From: Shimia sp047124445
GTDB lineage: Bacteria; Pseudomonadota; Alphaproteobacteria; Rhodobacterales; Rhodobacteraceae
Length of the DNA stretch: 64,000 bases
NCBI RefSeq assembly: GCF_047124445.1
Contig: NZ_CP138921.1
Span: forward strand, 4,092,001 to 4,156,000
Direction: 5' to 3'
Shown piece after piece: positions 16,979 through 31,017 of the stretch. The translations under genes and the position numbers were made by a program. Numbering within the stretch: the first letter of the stretch is position 1; every line of letters starts with the position of its first letter. The notes below the pieces were generated by a model. It was not told where the DNA came from. It ran no database searches and saw only the letters and a list, made by a program, of their open reading frames with translations.

Positions 16979-17744
16979 GATGGGCGCAGCGCTGCAGCAA
17001 TTGGCAAGCGGTGTGGCCGAGGGCGACAGCGCAGCCTTGTCCGACCTGACTGCTGAACTTCTCCAGCTTCCCGACAAAGCTGCGCGGCTCACAACTCGCG
17101 CCGCCTTCTTGCTGGGCGATCCCGCGCTTGCGGCGATACGGGATGGTCTCACCGCACCAGCCGGCACATTTGCCGTGCAGGAATCTCAACGGATATCTGG
17201 GATTGAGGATCGTGCTGTGGTCGCCGGTGCAAACGTTGTGGTGTCCTCTCAAACCGACGAAACATCCGCACGGTTGAGCTTTCAGATCAGGGACACGGAA
17301 GCCGCCCTCGAAACCCGCGTCCGCTTCCTGACGTCAGAGACAATCCGCGCCCTGGCCGCGCCCAGGCTTCAGCCCAGAATGCTGGGGCAGGGGGCGCAGA
17401 TTTTGGCAACATTGCAACTCACCGCGACCCACATAACGCGCTACACCACCTTGGCGCACGACCCTAATCCGCTGCATGCGGACATTACTGCGGCGCAAGC
17501 GGCTGGTTTCACAGATGTGATTGCGCCGGGCATGTTGCTGTGTGCCTTGGCAGAAGCGGGTTTTGCGCAGACCAATCCCTACACCAAAATCCACGACCTG
17601 CGCGCCCGATTCTTGTCGCCCGCGTTGGTCAATACCTCGGTTCAGGTGGTCGTTTCGCAAACATCAAAAACAAAATCGCGCGTGTTTGTGGTCAGCGAAA
17701 CACAAGACATCCATGCCATCGTGGACATTTTTCCAACTGGCTAG
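16965..17744 (+). CDS. MaoC-like hot-dog dehydratase/hydratase
   Basis: A 259-residue protein from ATG 16965 (MRQTEMGAAL); ATG 16980 is an alternative just after the ketosynthase stop. The first form overlaps that gene by 14 bp. The C-terminal half carries the MaoC hydratase signature HDPNPLHADITAAQAAGF followed by IAPGMLLCALAEAG. The Asp-x-Asn-x-x-His pattern fits (R)-specific enoyl hydratases and 3-hydroxyacyl-ACP dehydratases. The N-terminal half is an unfamiliar domain, possibly a degenerate second hot-dog. It probably dehydrates the product of the condensation made with the upstream ACP and KAS after ketoreduction. Confidence 0.8.
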   Translation: MRQTEMGAALQQLASGVAEGDSAALSDLTAELLQLPDKAARLTTRAAFLLGDPALAAIRDGLTAPAGTFAVQESQRISGIEDRAVVAGANVVVSSQTDETSARLSFQIRDTEAALETRVRFLTSETIRALAAPRLQPRMLGQGAQILATLQLTATHITRYTTLAHDPNPLHADITAAQAAGFTDVIAPGMLLCALAEAGFAQTNPYTKIHDLRARFLSPALVNTSVQVVVSQTSKTKSRVFVVSETQDIHAIVDIFPTG

Positions 17745-17756
17745 GTGCTTCGTTGG

Positions 17757-18332
17757 CTACCACCAAGGCGTAAACCTCAGCATATGTGACGCAAGGGTTT
17801 CGGAGATGACCGCTGGAATATCTGAATTCTTATCCGCCCAGACTTCCGAGGTGATTTGAACGGGGCCCGCATGAGAGTTTCTGGAGAAAAACGTTTGACG
17901 TATGTACTGCTTTTCTCCGACTATGATCTCCGATTTGAGGCCAGGGTGGACGTGGCCGCGCACGCGAAAAGGCGTGGTTTTGACACAACGTCCTGAACCG
18001 GAAATCGCCAGATCCGCACAATAGTGTTTGAGCCGATCTCGGTAGCTATTAGCCCGTTCGAGCAAATCAACGGTTGAGAGAGGCGTTACGTCCAGGAATG
18101 CTTCCACCTTGGATTCGCAGTTCAGGCACCTGTAGTGGAGTTGGCGGTCGACTTGCTGCACTTCCCAGCCTTCATCGACCAAACGCTGGATGAGGTCTGG
18201 AAGGTCGGTAAACTTGTAATAGGCCTCTAGCCCGTCTTCCGCCAAGGCCAAAGGGGCCCACGTGCAGCTTGCTATGGAAATCAGCAAAACCTTGAGCACG
18301 GTTCTCAGTTGCTGACCCAAACCTTTGCTCAC
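17757..18332 (-). CDS. Secreted protein of unknown function with a CxxC motif
   Basis: A 191-residue protein. The start chosen is GTG at 18332, whose GTGA overlaps the stop of the upstream DUF3307 gene. This gives a normal Sec signal peptide (basic MSKGLGQQLRTVLK, hydrophobic VLLISIASCTWAPLALA, cleavage before EDGLEAYY). The mature part has a CLNC pair (LHYRCLNCESKVEAFLDV), further cysteines (HYCADL and GRCVKTT) and no obvious enzyme signature. It is therefore likely a periplasmic protein with disulfides. Coupling to the membrane-protein gene suggests a shared role that I cannot name. Confidence 0.7.
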   Translation of the reverse strand: MSKGLGQQLRTVLKVLLISIASCTWAPLALAEDGLEAYYKFTDLPDLIQRLVDEGWEVQQVDRQLHYRCLNCESKVEAFLDVTPLSTVDLLERANSYRDRLKHYCADLAISGSGRCVKTTPFRVRGHVHPGLKSEIIVGEKQYIRQTFFSRNSHAGPVQITSEVWADKNSDIPAVISETLASHMLRFTPWW

Positions 18333-18712
18333 TGACAGGCGTAATACGCCCAGATCATCACCAGATAGGTCAGCTGATGCAGCGCCTGATCGGTGCCCAT
18401 GGCGTACCAATAAAGCGGCTGTTCCGGGGTCAGGTTGCGATTTACCGAATAGCGCGCCTTGGCCCAGTCAATGTGGAAGTGCACGATGAACTCCACCAGC
18501 ACCATCCAGAAAATCAGCATCGGGCTGGCGCCAAACACGGCCAGAACAAGGATCGAAAACACCGCATGGATGCCCGCGTGTTGCGCGCGCCCCATGTGCC
18601 AGTATTTCTCGCGGCCCATGATCATCTTGGCGTTTTGCAGGAAAAAATCCGCCACCAAGTGTTTGATCTGAAGTGCCGCGACCAGCAACAACACTGTCGT
18701 GATCTGGTCCAT
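18329..18712 (-). CDS. DUF3307 family membrane protein
   Basis: A 127-residue protein with three to four hydrophobic segments and the features of DUF3307: an N-terminal ALQIKHLVADFFLQ motif with K, H and D inside a membrane helix, a central HAGIHAVFSILVL, an HIDWAKAR region and GTDQALHQLTYLVMIW at the end. The conserved His/Asp residues in the helices suggest metal or lipid chemistry, but no function is established. It is translationally coupled to the secreted protein gene downstream. Confidence 0.85.
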   Translation of the reverse strand: MDQITTVLLLVAALQIKHLVADFFLQNAKMIMGREKYWHMGRAQHAGIHAVFSILVLAVFGASPMLIFWMVLVEFIVHFHIDWAKARYSVNRNLTPEQPLYWYAMGTDQALHQLTYLVMIWAYYACQ

Positions 18713-18842
18713 AGACCTCGCCCCATCCTAAGTTCTGAAAAGAGACTAGCGGTAGAATCAAGGAACAGCAAACCTCTGTTTTCACTCTAGCAAACTTCGA
18801 TTAAGAATCCGTTTGAACAGGCCCCACTTCGGTTGGTAGCAT

Positions 18843-21800
18843 TTGCCGAATGGGACGGCGCGGACCCCGCGCCGCAAACCGGGAGTAGACGGTATCGAAC
18901 GCTCATTATTTGCCTTCATCTGGAAGTATTCGAAACGTGACCAGATGGTGCTTCTGGTCCTGACGGTCTGCCTTTTTCCGTTACAGTTCCTGACCTTGGA
19001 ACTGCCCAAGCGCATCATCAACGACGCGATTGATGCGGACACATCTTACATCGATGTGCTCAATTGGGAGATGACGCAGGAAAACTACCTGATCATGCTC
19101 AGCTGCCTGTTTTTGCTGGCAGTCTTGTTCCACGGGCTGATGAAAATGCGCATCAACACCATGAAAGGTGTACTCTCGGAACGTATGCTGCGCCGCTATC
19201 GCTACACATTGATATCGCGCATCACCCGCTTCCCGCAGCCGTACCTGCGCCGCACCTCTCAAGGCGAGATGGTCAGCATGGTCACGGCCGAAGCGGAACC
19301 TCTGGGCGGCATGATGGGGGACGCCATCAGCCTGCCGGTGATGCAGGCCGGGCAAATGCTCACGATCCTGACCTTCCTGTTTCTGCAAAACGTCTGGTTT
19401 GGCCTCGCCGCGATCGCGCTGATCCCCTTGCAGGCCTGGCTCATTCCCAAGCTGCAACGTCAGATCAACCTGCTGAACAAAGACCGGATTGTGCAGGTCC
19501 GTCATCTCGCCGCAGAAATTGGCGAGACCGCCACCGGCACGCCCGAGCTGCGCGGCAACGGCGGCTGGCGCTTCCGCCTGTCGCAAATCACCCGCCGTCT
19601 GGGAACGCTCTTCCTGATCCGCCTGTCGATCTACAAGAAAAAGTTCTTCATGAAGTTCCTCAACAACTTCATCACCCAGCTGACGCCGTTCTTCTTCTAC
19701 CTCGTGGGCGGCCTTCTTGTGATCCGCGGGCAAGTCACCCTCGGCGCGCTTGTGGCGGCTTTGGCCGCGTACAAAGACCTGTCGTCGCCGTGGAAAGAGC
19801 TGTTGAACTATTACAACCGCGTCGCCGACCTGTCGCTGCGCTGGCACCTGATTGGCGACCGCTTTGGCCCATCAGGCATGGTCGACGAAGAACTGATCGA
19901 CAATGAGCCCGACGACATTCCACGCCTGACTGGCGACATCGTCCTCAAAGACGTCTACGTGCGCGATCATGACGGCGACAGCGTGCTGGAAAACATCTCC
20001 ACCACCGTGCGCCAAGGCGCGGTGATCGGCATCCGCTCCCAAGACGCTGAGGAGCGCCGAGCTGTGGCCGAGCTGTTCACGCGAGAGATCACGCCTTTGA
20101 GCGGCTCGCTTTCGATTGGTGACGTGAAACTCAACGACCTGCACCAACGGGTGATCGCCACCCGTGTTGGCTACGCCGATCCGTCGCCCTACGTGTTTGA
20201 AGGCACTTTTGGCGACAACGTCCTGATGCCACTTAAGCAAAAGCCACTCTCCGATCTACCCGATCCCATGGGCGAGGCGGAGGAGAAAAAACGCGCGTAT
20301 GAATCGAGCCGCACCGGCAACAGTGGTGACCGCCTGTTCTCGGATTGGGTCAACCCAGCGCTTGGCGACCTTGTCAGTGAAGATGACGTGCACGCCTGGT
20401 GGGTGGCCGTCATGGACGCCACCGGCGCGGGCAACGCCCTGTTCCGCAAGGGGCTCGATCAGCCGTTTGCGGAAAACGACCACCCGGAACTGGCGCAAAC
20501 TCTCGTCGATCTGCGCCCACAAATCCGCGCGGCGCTGGACAAGGCGGGCCTCACCAAATCCTACTTCCGCTTTGACCGTGACCAGTACAATCCGGCCCTG
20601 CCTGTGGCCGCCAACCTGTTCTTTGCCACCCCGCGCCAGATGATCACCGACGGCCGCGAGGAGCGCATCAGTGAGTTCCTGAAACTGCTGCAAGAGCTGG
20701 GCATCGAAGAGAGCATCCTGCGCATGAGCCGCGAAGTGGTGGAAATGCTGAACCAGACCTTTGGCGTGGACGGCACCGACCACCCGCTGTTCCAACAGCT
20801 TGGCTTTGATCCGGACGACTTCACCCGCAACGTGGAGCTGTTTGCCAAGAGCCGGGATGTGCGGCTGGCCAATATGACGCAAGAAGAACTGGAGCAGATG
20901 ATCTCGCTGCCGCTTCTTGTGTCCGCGGAACGCATCGGCGCAGGCTTTAGTGATGAGCTCAAGCAATCGATTCTGGAACTGCGCCACTCCGAGGCACAAA
21001 AGCTCTCTGAATGGACCGCCGTCTATTTTGCCCCCCTGCGCGAAGACCGCTATGCCCCCGGCCTGACGGTTCTGGAAAACGCGATCTTCGGCAAACTCGC
21101 CGCATCTGCAGGCCCCCGTGCCGAGCAAATCCGCGACATCGTTGCGCAAACCTTGGCAGAAGCGGGCATGAAGCAAGAGGTGGCAGAGCTGCTGTTCGCT
21201 GTGCCCACCGGCATCGGCGGCGCGGGGCTTCCCTCTGCCTTTGCCGAACCGCTCGCCATCAGCCGCGCAGCCATCAAAAAGCCGGATGTGATGATCCTCA
21301 ACCGGTGCCTTGCCAACTATGAGGAAGGGCAGGCGGCACACACCATCGCTCACCTGCGCGAACTGCTGCCCAACACCACCTTCCTCTATCTGGAGGAGGA
21401 GTTTGAGGATGCTGACAGCTTTGATCTGGTGTTGGAGTTGGAACATGGCCGCCTGAAAGACAGCGGTGTGGCTGCGGTGGACGACACCGACAACGCCGCC
21501 AGCGCCGACCTGCGCCGCAAGATGCGCGCGCTGGCCTCGGCCGACATGTTCAACGGATTGTCTCGCCGGCAAATGCGCCTCTTGGCCTTTGGCGCGCAAT
21601 GGCACAGCGCCCCGGCGGGCGAGTATGTCTTCCATATGGGGGATGATCCCTCCGATGGGGCCTATCTGATCCTCGAAGGGGAGGCCGGTCTGGGCTACCG
21701 CACGCCGGATGGCCAATCCCATGTGGTGGCCGAAGCAGGCGCAGGCACGCTGGTGGGCGAACTGGCTCTGATCCGCAAGGAAAAGCGCGCGCTGGACATG

Positions 21801-21956
21801 TATGCCAAATCCGATCTGGAAATGCTGCGCTTGGGCGAAAGCGAGTTTATGGCCGTCGTCGAAAACGACGCCTCCACCGCCTTCCGCATCCTGCAAGCGG
21901 TCTCTGGCTATGTTGGCGCGCCAAAACAAAGCAGCAGTGAAACAGAAGATGCCTGA
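18843..21956 (+). CDS. ABC-exporter-like protein with a degenerate ATPase domain, ~300-residue insertion and C-terminal cNMP-binding domain
   Basis: A 1037-residue protein starting at TTG 18843; the site is weak, but the reading frame has no better start. Residues about 30-335 are a six-helix ABC exporter membrane domain. A nucleotide-binding domain begins at about 365 but its key motifs are lost. The Walker A position reads GIRSQDAEERRAV (397-409) without the P-loop lysine, the signature position reads GAGLPSAFAEPLAISRA in place of LSGGQ, and the Walker B position reads PDVMILNRC without the catalytic glutamate. About 300 extra residues sit between the Q-loop-like GYADPSPYVFEGTFGDN and the signature region. 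Residues about 900-1025 form a cyclic-nucleotide-binding beta-roll. It probably does not hydrolyse ATP and may be a regulated membrane scaffold or lipid-related protein. Confidence 0.85.
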   Translation: MPNGTARTPRRKPGVDGIERSLFAFIWKYSKRDQMVLLVLTVCLFPLQFLTLELPKRIINDAIDADTSYIDVLNWEMTQENYLIMLSCLFLLAVLFHGLMKMRINTMKGVLSERMLRRYRYTLISRITRFPQPYLRRTSQGEMVSMVTAEAEPLGGMMGDAISLPVMQAGQMLTILTFLFLQNVWFGLAAIALIPLQAWLIPKLQRQINLLNKDRIVQVRHLAAEIGETATGTPELRGNGGWRFRLSQITRRLGTLFLIRLSIYKKKFFMKFLNNFITQLTPFFFYLVGGLLVIRGQVTLGALVAALAAYKDLSSPWKELLNYYNRVADLSLRWHLIGDRFGPSGMVDEELIDNEPDDIPRLTGDIVLKDVYVRDHDGDSVLENISTTVRQGAVIGIRSQDAEERRAVAELFTREITPLSGSLSIGDVKLNDLHQRVIATRVGYADPSPYVFEGTFGDNVLMPLKQKPLSDLPDPMGEAEEKKRAYESSRTGNSGDRLFSDWVNPALGDLVSEDDVHAWWVAVMDATGAGNALFRKGLDQPFAENDHPELAQTLVDLRPQIRAALDKAGLTKSYFRFDRDQYNPALPVAANLFFATPRQMITDGREERISEFLKLLQELGIEESILRMSREVVEMLNQTFGVDGTDHPLFQQLGFDPDDFTRNVELFAKSRDVRLANMTQEELEQMISLPLLVSAERIGAGFSDELKQSILELRHSEAQKLSEWTAVYFAPLREDRYAPGLTVLENAIFGKLAASAGPRAEQIRDIVAQTLAEAGMKQEVAELLFAVPTGIGGAGLPSAFAEPLAISRAAIKKPDVMILNRCLANYEEGQAAHTIAHLRELLPNTTFLYLEEEFEDADSFDLVLELEHGRLKDSGVAAVDDTDNAASADLRRKMRALASADMFNGLSRRQMRLLAFGAQWHSAPAGEYVFHMGDDPSDGAYLILEGEAGLGYRTPDGQSHVVAEAGAGTLVGELALIRKEKRALDMYAKSDLEMLRLGESEFMAVVENDASTAFRILQAVSGYVGAPKQSSSETEDA

Positions 21957-21976
21957 GTTAAGGTGAGGAATACTCT

Positions 21977-22006
21977 CCTTCGGCCCATAAAACTCGGGGC
22001 CGAAGG
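21977..22006. terminator. Hairpin between convergent genes
   Basis: A 10-bp perfect stem with arms CCTTCGGCCC (21977-21986) and GGGCCGAAGG (21997-22006), lying between the convergent ends of the ABC-like gene and the hydrolase gene. There is no clear T-run on either side, so termination may be weak or Rho-assisted. Confidence 0.5.
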
Positions 22007-22018
22007 GGCTAGCCTTTG

Positions 22019-23848
22019 TCAGTTATCCACCTCATTGCGACAGCCAAGCCCAACCCCAAGGTCACAATGCGCGCGTAACCGCTCGGTATCTTCACGGGTC
22101 CATCCCGCGGGCGCCGTGACTTCGGCCCAGGGTGAAATGTAATCCCGCGCATAGTAGGCATGGCCATGACCGGGTGGTGCGCCAAAGGACAGCGCCATAT
22201 CCAGCGCCAACTGGAACTGGGTGACAATGGGAATGAACACCAGATGGCGGGAGACATCCTCGGCAGGCGGATCATTCATCCATTCCGGCGCCCGAAACAG
22301 CGAGAACGGATCGTAAAACACAATCGGGTCGCTGGAGTACTGCAAAAAGGCAATCCGCATCCGTCCCCAGGGTCCGGGGGCTTCGGAGGCGTCATGGAAA
22401 TGGTTGGCATAGCGTACCAGCGAGCCTGTGCCCAACTCCGGCAACACCCAGGGGCTGTCCGAGTTGCGGGCATTCTGTATGGTCTGCCAAAAGCGAGACG
22501 GAAATGGCGGCCCGGCCCAAAACGCACCGTTGATCGGATCATCGAGCAGGCGGAACAGGTTGGTGGCATACATGGAGGACCAGGCCCCAAGGCTTAACCC
22601 GTGTGCATAAAGTCGGGGCCGCGTGTCTTTGGGCAAGGTTTCCCAATACTCATGCACCACTTCCAACAAGGCTGTGGCCTGATCCAACCCGGTGCGGGTT
22701 TCCAAAATCAACGCCAGAGGTGATTGCAAATAAGAGTACTGCACGCTCACCGTGGCGATGTCGCCGTTGTGCATATACTCCACCGGATCATGGGAGCCCG
22801 GATCCATCCAGCCGGTGCCGGTTGGGCTGGTGACAATCAGCACCTCGCGTTCAAACGCCTTAACGCGGATCAGTTCCGCCAAAGCCAGTTCTGCCCGTTC
22901 GCGTGGTGTCTCGCCATTGGCGCGCCCGACATAGACCCGTAGCGGTTCTTTGGCGGGCTGGCCGGTAAAGGCGGAGATTGCTTTGGCATTGGGGCCGGTC
23001 AACACAAAGTCCCGCCCGGGTTGTCCCATGGCGGCCCAATCAATCAGCGACGCGGTGGAGCCGGATTGATGCGCATGAGGGGGTAGAGGCGGGGCCACGT
23101 CAAACAACTCCTGCGCCGCCTCATAGCTCTGATCCAAGGAAGCCACTACCCTGTCAAAAATCCCGTCCCGTGTGACAACAAACAGAATGGCAAAGACAGT
23201 CACCACACCCAGCACATTGGCACGGCGCGCTGGCATGATGCGATAGAACTTCGCCCGCACCCAGTGGAACAGCGCGGCCACCAGCGCGCCCAATGCATAA
23301 AGTCCCAGAAAGGTCAGCGATGTGAGGGTGATCAGGCGAGTCAGATGCAGCCCCTCCACGGGCTCCATATCCATCCTGCCGCGTAATTCATTTTGCCATT
23401 CCAGACTGTAGAGCAATATCCAGACAGTCAGTGCGATCACAGCGAGTGTCAGCAGAGCGTCAAAGACGGCGCCAATGCGACCGCCAATGCGCGGTAAGTC
23501 CGCTGCCTGCCAAATCAGACTCAGGGATTGTCCCAGCAGATATCCAATCGCAATGACCACGCCACCCAGAATACCCTGTTCCACCGCGCCTCTGGGAATG
23601 AGGGAGGGGGTCATGGAGGCAGCAAAGAACGCAAGCCCCAGCAAAAAGCTGCGGAGCGAAAAACGAAAAATCCAACGACGCAGCCAGGTCAAAGCACGTT
23701 CCTTCAGGTGTGGTGTCTTGGGCAGACTAATCTCTCTGCGTCCAAACAAAAGCGTCTTCACAGGTGAAGAGACAAATTGGTCGATGACTGTACCACATCT
23801 GTGTGGGGTGTTGCGCTTTCTGGAGAGTTCACCGTCCTCTCCCTTCAC
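22019..23848 (-). CDS. Membrane-anchored alpha/beta-hydrolase (Abhydrolase_9 type)
   Basis: Up to 609 residues. The N-terminal third has about five membrane helices, beginning with SLRSFLLGLAFFAASMTPSL followed by IPRGAV, a stretch typical of the N-terminal domain of this family. The soluble C-terminal part holds the nucleophile elbow GLSLGAWSS, an SSDPIVFYDPFSLF region with a likely catalytic Asp, and HGHAYY near the C-terminus as the likely His. The start is uncertain: GTG 23848 follows GAGGGG too closely, and GTG 23761 would also keep all helices. Substrate unknown; the family is annotated as alpha/beta-hydrolases of the inner membrane. Confidence 0.8.
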   Translation of the reverse strand: MKGEDGELSRKRNTPHRCGTVIDQFVSSPVKTLLFGRREISLPKTPHLKERALTWLRRWIFRFSLRSFLLGLAFFAASMTPSLIPRGAVEQGILGGVVIAIGYLLGQSLSLIWQAADLPRIGGRIGAVFDALLTLAVIALTVWILLYSLEWQNELRGRMDMEPVEGLHLTRLITLTSLTFLGLYALGALVAALFHWVRAKFYRIMPARRANVLGVVTVFAILFVVTRDGIFDRVVASLDQSYEAAQELFDVAPPLPPHAHQSGSTASLIDWAAMGQPGRDFVLTGPNAKAISAFTGQPAKEPLRVYVGRANGETPRERAELALAELIRVKAFEREVLIVTSPTGTGWMDPGSHDPVEYMHNGDIATVSVQYSYLQSPLALILETRTGLDQATALLEVVHEYWETLPKDTRPRLYAHGLSLGAWSSMYATNLFRLLDDPINGAFWAGPPFPSRFWQTIQNARNSDSPWVLPELGTGSLVRYANHFHDASEAPGPWGRMRIAFLQYSSDPIVFYDPFSLFRAPEWMNDPPAEDVSRHLVFIPIVTQFQLALDMALSFGAPPGHGHAYYARDYISPWAEVTAPAGWTREDTERLRAHCDLGVGLGCRNEVDN

Positions 23849-23891
23849 CCCTCAGAAACGACAGTCTCATTGTCCTTCTTTCTGCACCTCT

Positions 23892-23928
23892 GCGATACAG
23901 CCACGATACTGACGTGATACCGACGTCT
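23892..23928. repeat. Triple direct repeat motif, copy 2
   Basis: Three units (GATACAGCC, GATACTGACG, GATACCGACG) with the same 13/11/12-bp arrangement as at 15347-15382. It lies just upstream of the hydrolase gene and about 240 bp before the rRNA promoter. The rest of 23849-24134 holds no gene that I can support. Confidence 0.6.
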
Positions 23929-24134
23929 GTTTTTGCCTCACAGCTGGGTGTTGCGTTGTGGTTCTTTGGTGAGTCTTTGTGGTGAGTCTGTGGATAACTG
24001 CCGCTGTGGTGTGTTTATTAACCTTGGTTTCGGCTGTTGCTGTGTTCTCGGCGGAAAACTGTTCGTCTAAGGCTTTGATATTGTGATGTTTTCCAGAAAG
24101 TTGTTGGAATTCTGTAAAAAGATGCAAAAAGCGC

Positions 24135-24162
24135 TTGCGGCTGTTTGGTGTTATGCTTAGAA
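24135..24162 (+). promoter_or_regulatory. Predicted rRNA operon promoter
   Basis: TTGCGG (24135-24140), a 16-bp spacer and TTAGAA (24157-24162), followed by a C-rich start region. This -35/-10 pair resembles sigma-70 rRNA promoters of related alphaproteobacteria. The leader then runs about 400 bp to the 16S gene. A second TTGACA at about 24330 could be an additional promoter. Confidence 0.55.
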
Positions 24163-24573
24163 CCCCCTTCACCGGCGGCGCTGAGGCGCACAACGGCGGG
24201 ACGGACTGGCAGGGAGCGACGCTCTAAGCTGGAAGGTTCTGAAAATATCGAGCAGTATCAGCGGGTTGCGCTAGTAAGTTAGTAGCGCGGTCGGTTGGTT
24301 TTGTCTCTGGGGTTTATGCTCCGACGTTGTTTGACATTGAGAATACACTGAAGAGATATGAGGGCGGTTTGGTTCATTTCGATGAACAAACACCTGCATA
24401 TCGGTCCTTAGGCCTTATGGTCGATGATGGGATTACAACAGCTTCACTGTTTGTACGGCTTTTGTTTCTTTTGGAAACTGAAGCACACAAACAGTTTGAG
24501 TTCATCCGGGATTAGCCTCCTGGATGAGATGTGCAGAGGTTCGAACGTCAAGGATTAGCTGGTAACAGCTATT

Positions 24574-26044
<1,471 letters not shown>

Positions 26045-26286
26045 GTCCTTGCAGGACTGGCTGAATTGGGAAGCAATTCCTAATCACCGGATCTCGTGGA
26101 CACTTAGCAACAGATCGGTACCTTTGCCGATCTATATCAAACGGACCAGGCCGTCCCCATATCTCTTCAGGAATACACGTGAGCCGACCGGCTGGCGTGA
26201 GAGTTGCCCTTGAGGTTCGACCCTCTCGGCAGATTTGCGTTGCAAATCGCCTGTCGGGCGACGCCGATCCCAACCGGGATCAGCTT

Positions 26287-26363
<77 letters not shown>

Positions 26364-26383
26364 CCATCCTTCGGGGTGATAAT

Positions 26384-26459
26384 GGGGCCTTAGCTCAGCT
26401 GGGAGAGCGCCTGATTTGCATTCAGGAGGTCAGCGGTTCGATCCCGCTAGGCTCCACCA
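26384..26459 (+). tRNA. tRNA-Ala (TGC)
   Basis: 76 nt including an encoded CCA. It begins GGGGCCTTAGCTC, the anticodon loop is TTTGCAT, and the T-arm is GCGGTTCGATCCCGC. It is the second spacer tRNA, 20 bp after tRNA-Ile. Confidence 0.97.
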
Positions 26460-26930
26460 TTACCCTTTCGATTTGATCGTTAAGCACCTCAGTGGTTCTT
26501 AACCATCCAATCGGATGACCTTAACTTCTTCGGAAGTTTGACATCGTTTAGAGAGATACAAGTTGTTCCAGAACAGCTCTGCAAAGAGCGGTTTTGAGAA
26601 TAACAATCAACACTGTTTGATCGCCCTAAGTACGGGGATGATCTCAGCTAGGTCTCCTTCGGGAGAGGCGATATTGACGACTGTTTCCTCGGTTGTCTCC
26701 TTCGTATCCCTGCTGAAACGAACAGAGTTGTCCAAGTCAAGTACACTAACCCGCAAGATCGAGAGATCTTGCATTGTTCCTTATCCTCTTCGTGGGGCCG
26801 ACCGACATCGGCAGCGAAGGTTCCAGGGTAAGGAGCGGGAAAAAGTATGACTTTTGGTTCAGAAACAGGATTGTGCGGCATGCCAGCCAAGCGATCACGA
26901 AGGACGTCAGTCTTTCTCTTTCTGGATCAA

Positions 26931-29758
<2,828 letters not shown>

Positions 29759-29850
29759 TGATCCAGTAAAAGTAAGACTGGAAATCAAAAGCATACACAC
29801 TACACAATCAGTGAAATGACTTGGACAACCTAACCGGGGTTTTTCCTCGG

Positions 29851-29966
29851 TTTGGTGATCATAGCGCGAGTGAAACACCCGGTCCCATCCCGAACCCGGC
29901 CGTTAAGCACCGTAGCGCCGATGGTACTGCATCTTAAGGTGTGGGAGAGTAGGTCATCGCCAAACC
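29851..29966 (+). rRNA. rrf: 5S ribosomal RNA
   Basis: About 116 nt. TTTGGTGATCATAGCG at the 5' end pairs with CATCGCCAAACC at the 3' end, and the internal CCCGAACCCGGCCGTTAAGC is typical. It lies 92 bp after the 23S gene. Confidence 0.95.
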
Positions 29967-30116
29967 TAGTAAAAACCCCAAATATCTCTCAATCGATAAA
30001 AACAGAATACCTTCAGAACAATCAAAACGTCCTGAAGGGCGACAGATCTCAAATCCAACCGGAAAGAGATCAAACGGGCTCAAGTAGCGCTCCGCGCCAT
30101 AGCCCAAAAAAAGTGT

Positions 30117-30446
<330 letters not shown>

Positions 30447-30783
30447 CTAAAAGGCTCGGTATTGACCAAGTCAGCTTTGAGATCCCCCTTGCGCGTCTCA
30501 AAGGCTGTCCAGCTTCGACTTCATACTCTTGCGGAGGTTCGGCGGATGGATCATGGCCGAGATACACCATGTCACCGGCAACACCTAAGTGGGGATGCCT
30601 CTCTCGGCAGATCGCGCCTTCGTTGTCTGGCCGGCCGTAAGTTCTAACGAAGGCAATTTAAGGTTGAGTTAGGGGGCGGGCCGTCGCGCTTTTATTGTTG
30701 TCGTGTTGCGGGGCGGGGGGGGGCTCAGATTGCAAATCTTTGCCCTTGTAGAGCACTCCCACCACCGGCGCTTACACGCGAAC

Positions 30784-31017
30784 CTACAAAAATCCACCCA
30801 GGCTGACGTCAACCTCCGCTGTGGTCAAGTCTTTCCGAACTAAAGGAAAAAGCGCAATCAAGGGACCTTCAAAAGCCGCCGTGTATATCGCTGCAGACCG
30901 GTCGCCAAACCGGACAAAGAAACGCGCCAGCACCTCCCTTAGCTCGGGCGGCAATCTGCCCTCAAATCTCTGATGAAAAGCAAAGATTGAGGCAAGGCAC
31001 CGGTTCATCTCCTTCAC
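30784..31017 (-). CDS. Small hypothetical protein (weak)
   Basis: A 77-residue frame starting with GTG 31017 (MKEMNRCLASIFAFHQRFEG) and ending EVDVSLGGFL. Composition is protein-like (balanced charged and hydrophobic residues), but the family is not recognised and the ribosome-binding site is poor. The stretch 30447-30783 before it holds no supported gene, only GC-rich sequence that may be debris of an integrated element. Confidence 0.3.
   Translation of the reverse strand: MKEMNRCLASIFAFHQRFEGRLPPELREVLARFFVRFGDRSAAIYTAAFEGPLIALFPLVRKDLTTAEVDVSLGGFL

Noticed and set aside
20256..21929. 557-codon minus-strand frame
   Set aside because: Antisense shadow of the ABC-like gene, composition typical of reversed GC-rich coding sequence.
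24327..24515. 62-codon frame in the rRNA leader
   Set aside because: It lies in the transcribed leader between promoter and 16S, has no good ribosome-binding site and includes leader hairpins.
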